The notes under the pieces: model-generated
Told to the model about the DNA's origin: nothing
Seen by the model: only the letters and a program-made list of their open reading frames with translations
Database searches by the model: none
Assembly: GCA_007134115.1 (NCBI GenBank)
Contig: SLLK01000133.1
Location: 1-7,098 of the forward strand
Direction of reading: 5' to 3'
Length of the DNA: 7,098 nt
Source: Gammaproteobacteria bacterium
GTDB lineage: Bacteria > Pseudomonadota > Gammaproteobacteria > UBA5335 > SLRW01
Translations under genes and position numbers: made by a program
Shown: in pieces, positions 6,276 through 7,098 of the stretch
Layout: each line of letters begins with the position of its first letter
How positions within the stretch are numbered: the stretch's first letter is position 1

Positions 6276-7097
6276 TCAGAAGAAGTAGCGCATGCCGGCC
6301 ATGACCAGGTGACGCTGGTAGCGCGCAAACTCGGTGTCGCCATCACCATGGTTATATACAGCCACGGCAAACAGTCCCACCTGGTCCTGCGGCTCCCATT
6401 CTCCCACCACCGTCACCCGGCCCCCGTCGTCATCCACATTGTGCAGATAGCGCAGGGTGACCGAGCGGCTGCGATCAGCACTGCGATAGTCCGCCTGCGC
6501 AAACAGGTAGTGACGGCGCAACAGTGGGGGCCCGGGAGATGAAGCCACGGCCAGCAGGCCCGCCGCCTCTCCGGCCACCTGGGGGTCCGGATCCTGCAGC
6601 AGCGGGGCCACTTCGGATGCCATGTCCAGCAACCTGTCGGCACCCCGGGTATCGTAACCATCGCGGTTGTAGATCCCTTCCAGCGTCAGCGTCGTGCCAT
6701 GATCCAGGGTATGCGAAACGCCCGCCAGCCAGATGCCGCCGGCACGACTGTCACCCTCACGCGCCCGCGTGAACTCCCAGTCTGCCGGCTGCGCGGCATT
6801 GCGCCGCGGATCGAAAGTCCTGATATCCTCGATCACCCGCCCCTCGGCATACAGCCGGGTACCCATGCCGGCCGTCCAGTCGACAAAACCGCCGGCCTGC
6901 CACGGCCCGCCTTCCTCGCGGGCGACCAGCGCTGAAACCTGGTGCGCGTAGCCCACATGATCAATCTTGAAGGCGTAGATCCGCTCGAAATCCAGTGAAC
7001 CATCCACGCCTTGCAGCGGCGGCAGATCAGGGAACTGCTCATCACGCCCCTCGCCGACATTCGCGATCAGCGAGACCGTCCAGTGACCGGTCAGATA
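6276..7097 (-). CDS. Outer-membrane beta-barrel protein, 3' part only
   Basis: The frame is open to the right edge, so the start and signal peptide are missing; 273 C-terminal residues are visible. A GTG at 7005-7007 is in frame but is not the real start, because coding-like, barrel-like sequence continues upstream of it (YLTGHWTVSLIANVGEGRD). Alternating polar/hydrophobic strands with aromatic girdle residues recur, for example GIWLAGVSHTLDHGTTLTLE, HYLFAQADY, SVTLRYLHNVDDD and GLFAVAVYNHGDGD. The last strand ends in MRYFF, and a C-terminal Phe is the usual BAM-recognition signature. Residues of about 154-190 of the visible part break the pattern as an Ala/Leu/Pro-rich, probably helical insertion (DRLLDMASEVAPLLQDPDPQ onward). 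I do not recognise the family, so no transport substrate can be given. It lies 119 bp upstream of the kinase gene on the same strand and could share its transcript. Confidence 0.75.
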   Translation of the reverse strand, partial: YLTGHWTVSLIANVGEGRDEQFPDLPPLQGVDGSLDFERIYAFKIDHVGYAHQVSALVAREEGGPWQAGGFVDWTAGMGTRLYAEGRVIEDIRTFDPRRNAAQPADWEFTRAREGDSRAGGIWLAGVSHTLDHGTTLTLEGIYNRDGYDTRGADRLLDMASEVAPLLQDPDPQVAGEAAGLLAVASSPGPPLLRRHYLFAQADYRSADRSRSVTLRYLHNVDDDGGRVTVVGEWEPQDQVGLFAVAVYNHGDGDTEFARYQRHLVMAGMRYFF

Positions 7098-7098
7098 G

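Noticed and set aside
7005..7007. GTG as the start of the outer-membrane protein gene
   Set aside because: The same frame stays open to the window edge with barrel-like sequence, and no signal peptide follows the GTG, so the gene is truncated by the window.

Overview
The window is about 7.1 kb of GC-rich DNA (roughly 60-65% G+C by eye) with tightly packed bacterial genes. Gene content and motif style suggest a gammaproteobacterium or a close relative: a long-chain-type acyl-CoA dehydrogenase, ThiI, a D-2-hydroxyglutarate/D-lactate dehydrogenase-like flavoprotein, a LytS/LytTR two-component pair, and an outer-membrane barrel ending in Phe. I cannot name a genus from sequence alone.

Layout. 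An acyl-CoA dehydrogenase (+, 4-1155) converges on thiI (-, 1168-2424) with only 12 bp between their stop codons. A 417-bp stretch (2425-2841) holds the thiI promoter and leader, a doubtful small + strand ORF, and a strong GC-rich hairpin behind the next gene. From there to the right edge everything is on the minus strand. In transcription order it is: the 3' part of an outer-membrane beta-barrel gene (edge to 6276), a 119-bp gap with imperfect direct repeats and a possible promoter, a 4-TM LytS-like histidine kinase (6156-5092), a LytTR response regulator (5095-4331, ATGA overlap with the kinase), a 55-bp gap with a promoter-like -10, and an FAD-linked oxidoreductase (4275-2842).

How the genes work together. 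The kinase and regulator form a complete two-component system. The kinase has an intact phospho-acceptor His and ATPase boxes, and the regulator has an intact phospho-acceptor Asp and a DNA-binding domain. The flavoprotein may be read through from the two-component operon, but it also has its own possible promoter placed so that the mRNA would be nearly leaderless. ThiI makes 4-thiouridine in tRNA and may supply sulfur for thiamine. The acyl-CoA dehydrogenase fits fatty-acid beta-oxidation.

I found no mobile element, CRISPR array, RNA gene or defence-like cassette. This looks like ordinary chromosomal housekeeping and regulatory sequence. The points most worth a second look are regulatory: repeats resembling LytTR/AlgR sites upstream of the kinase, a perfect extended -10 with competing stems in front of thiI, and a possible leaderless flavoprotein gene. 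A ThiI without a rhodanese domain is also of interest.
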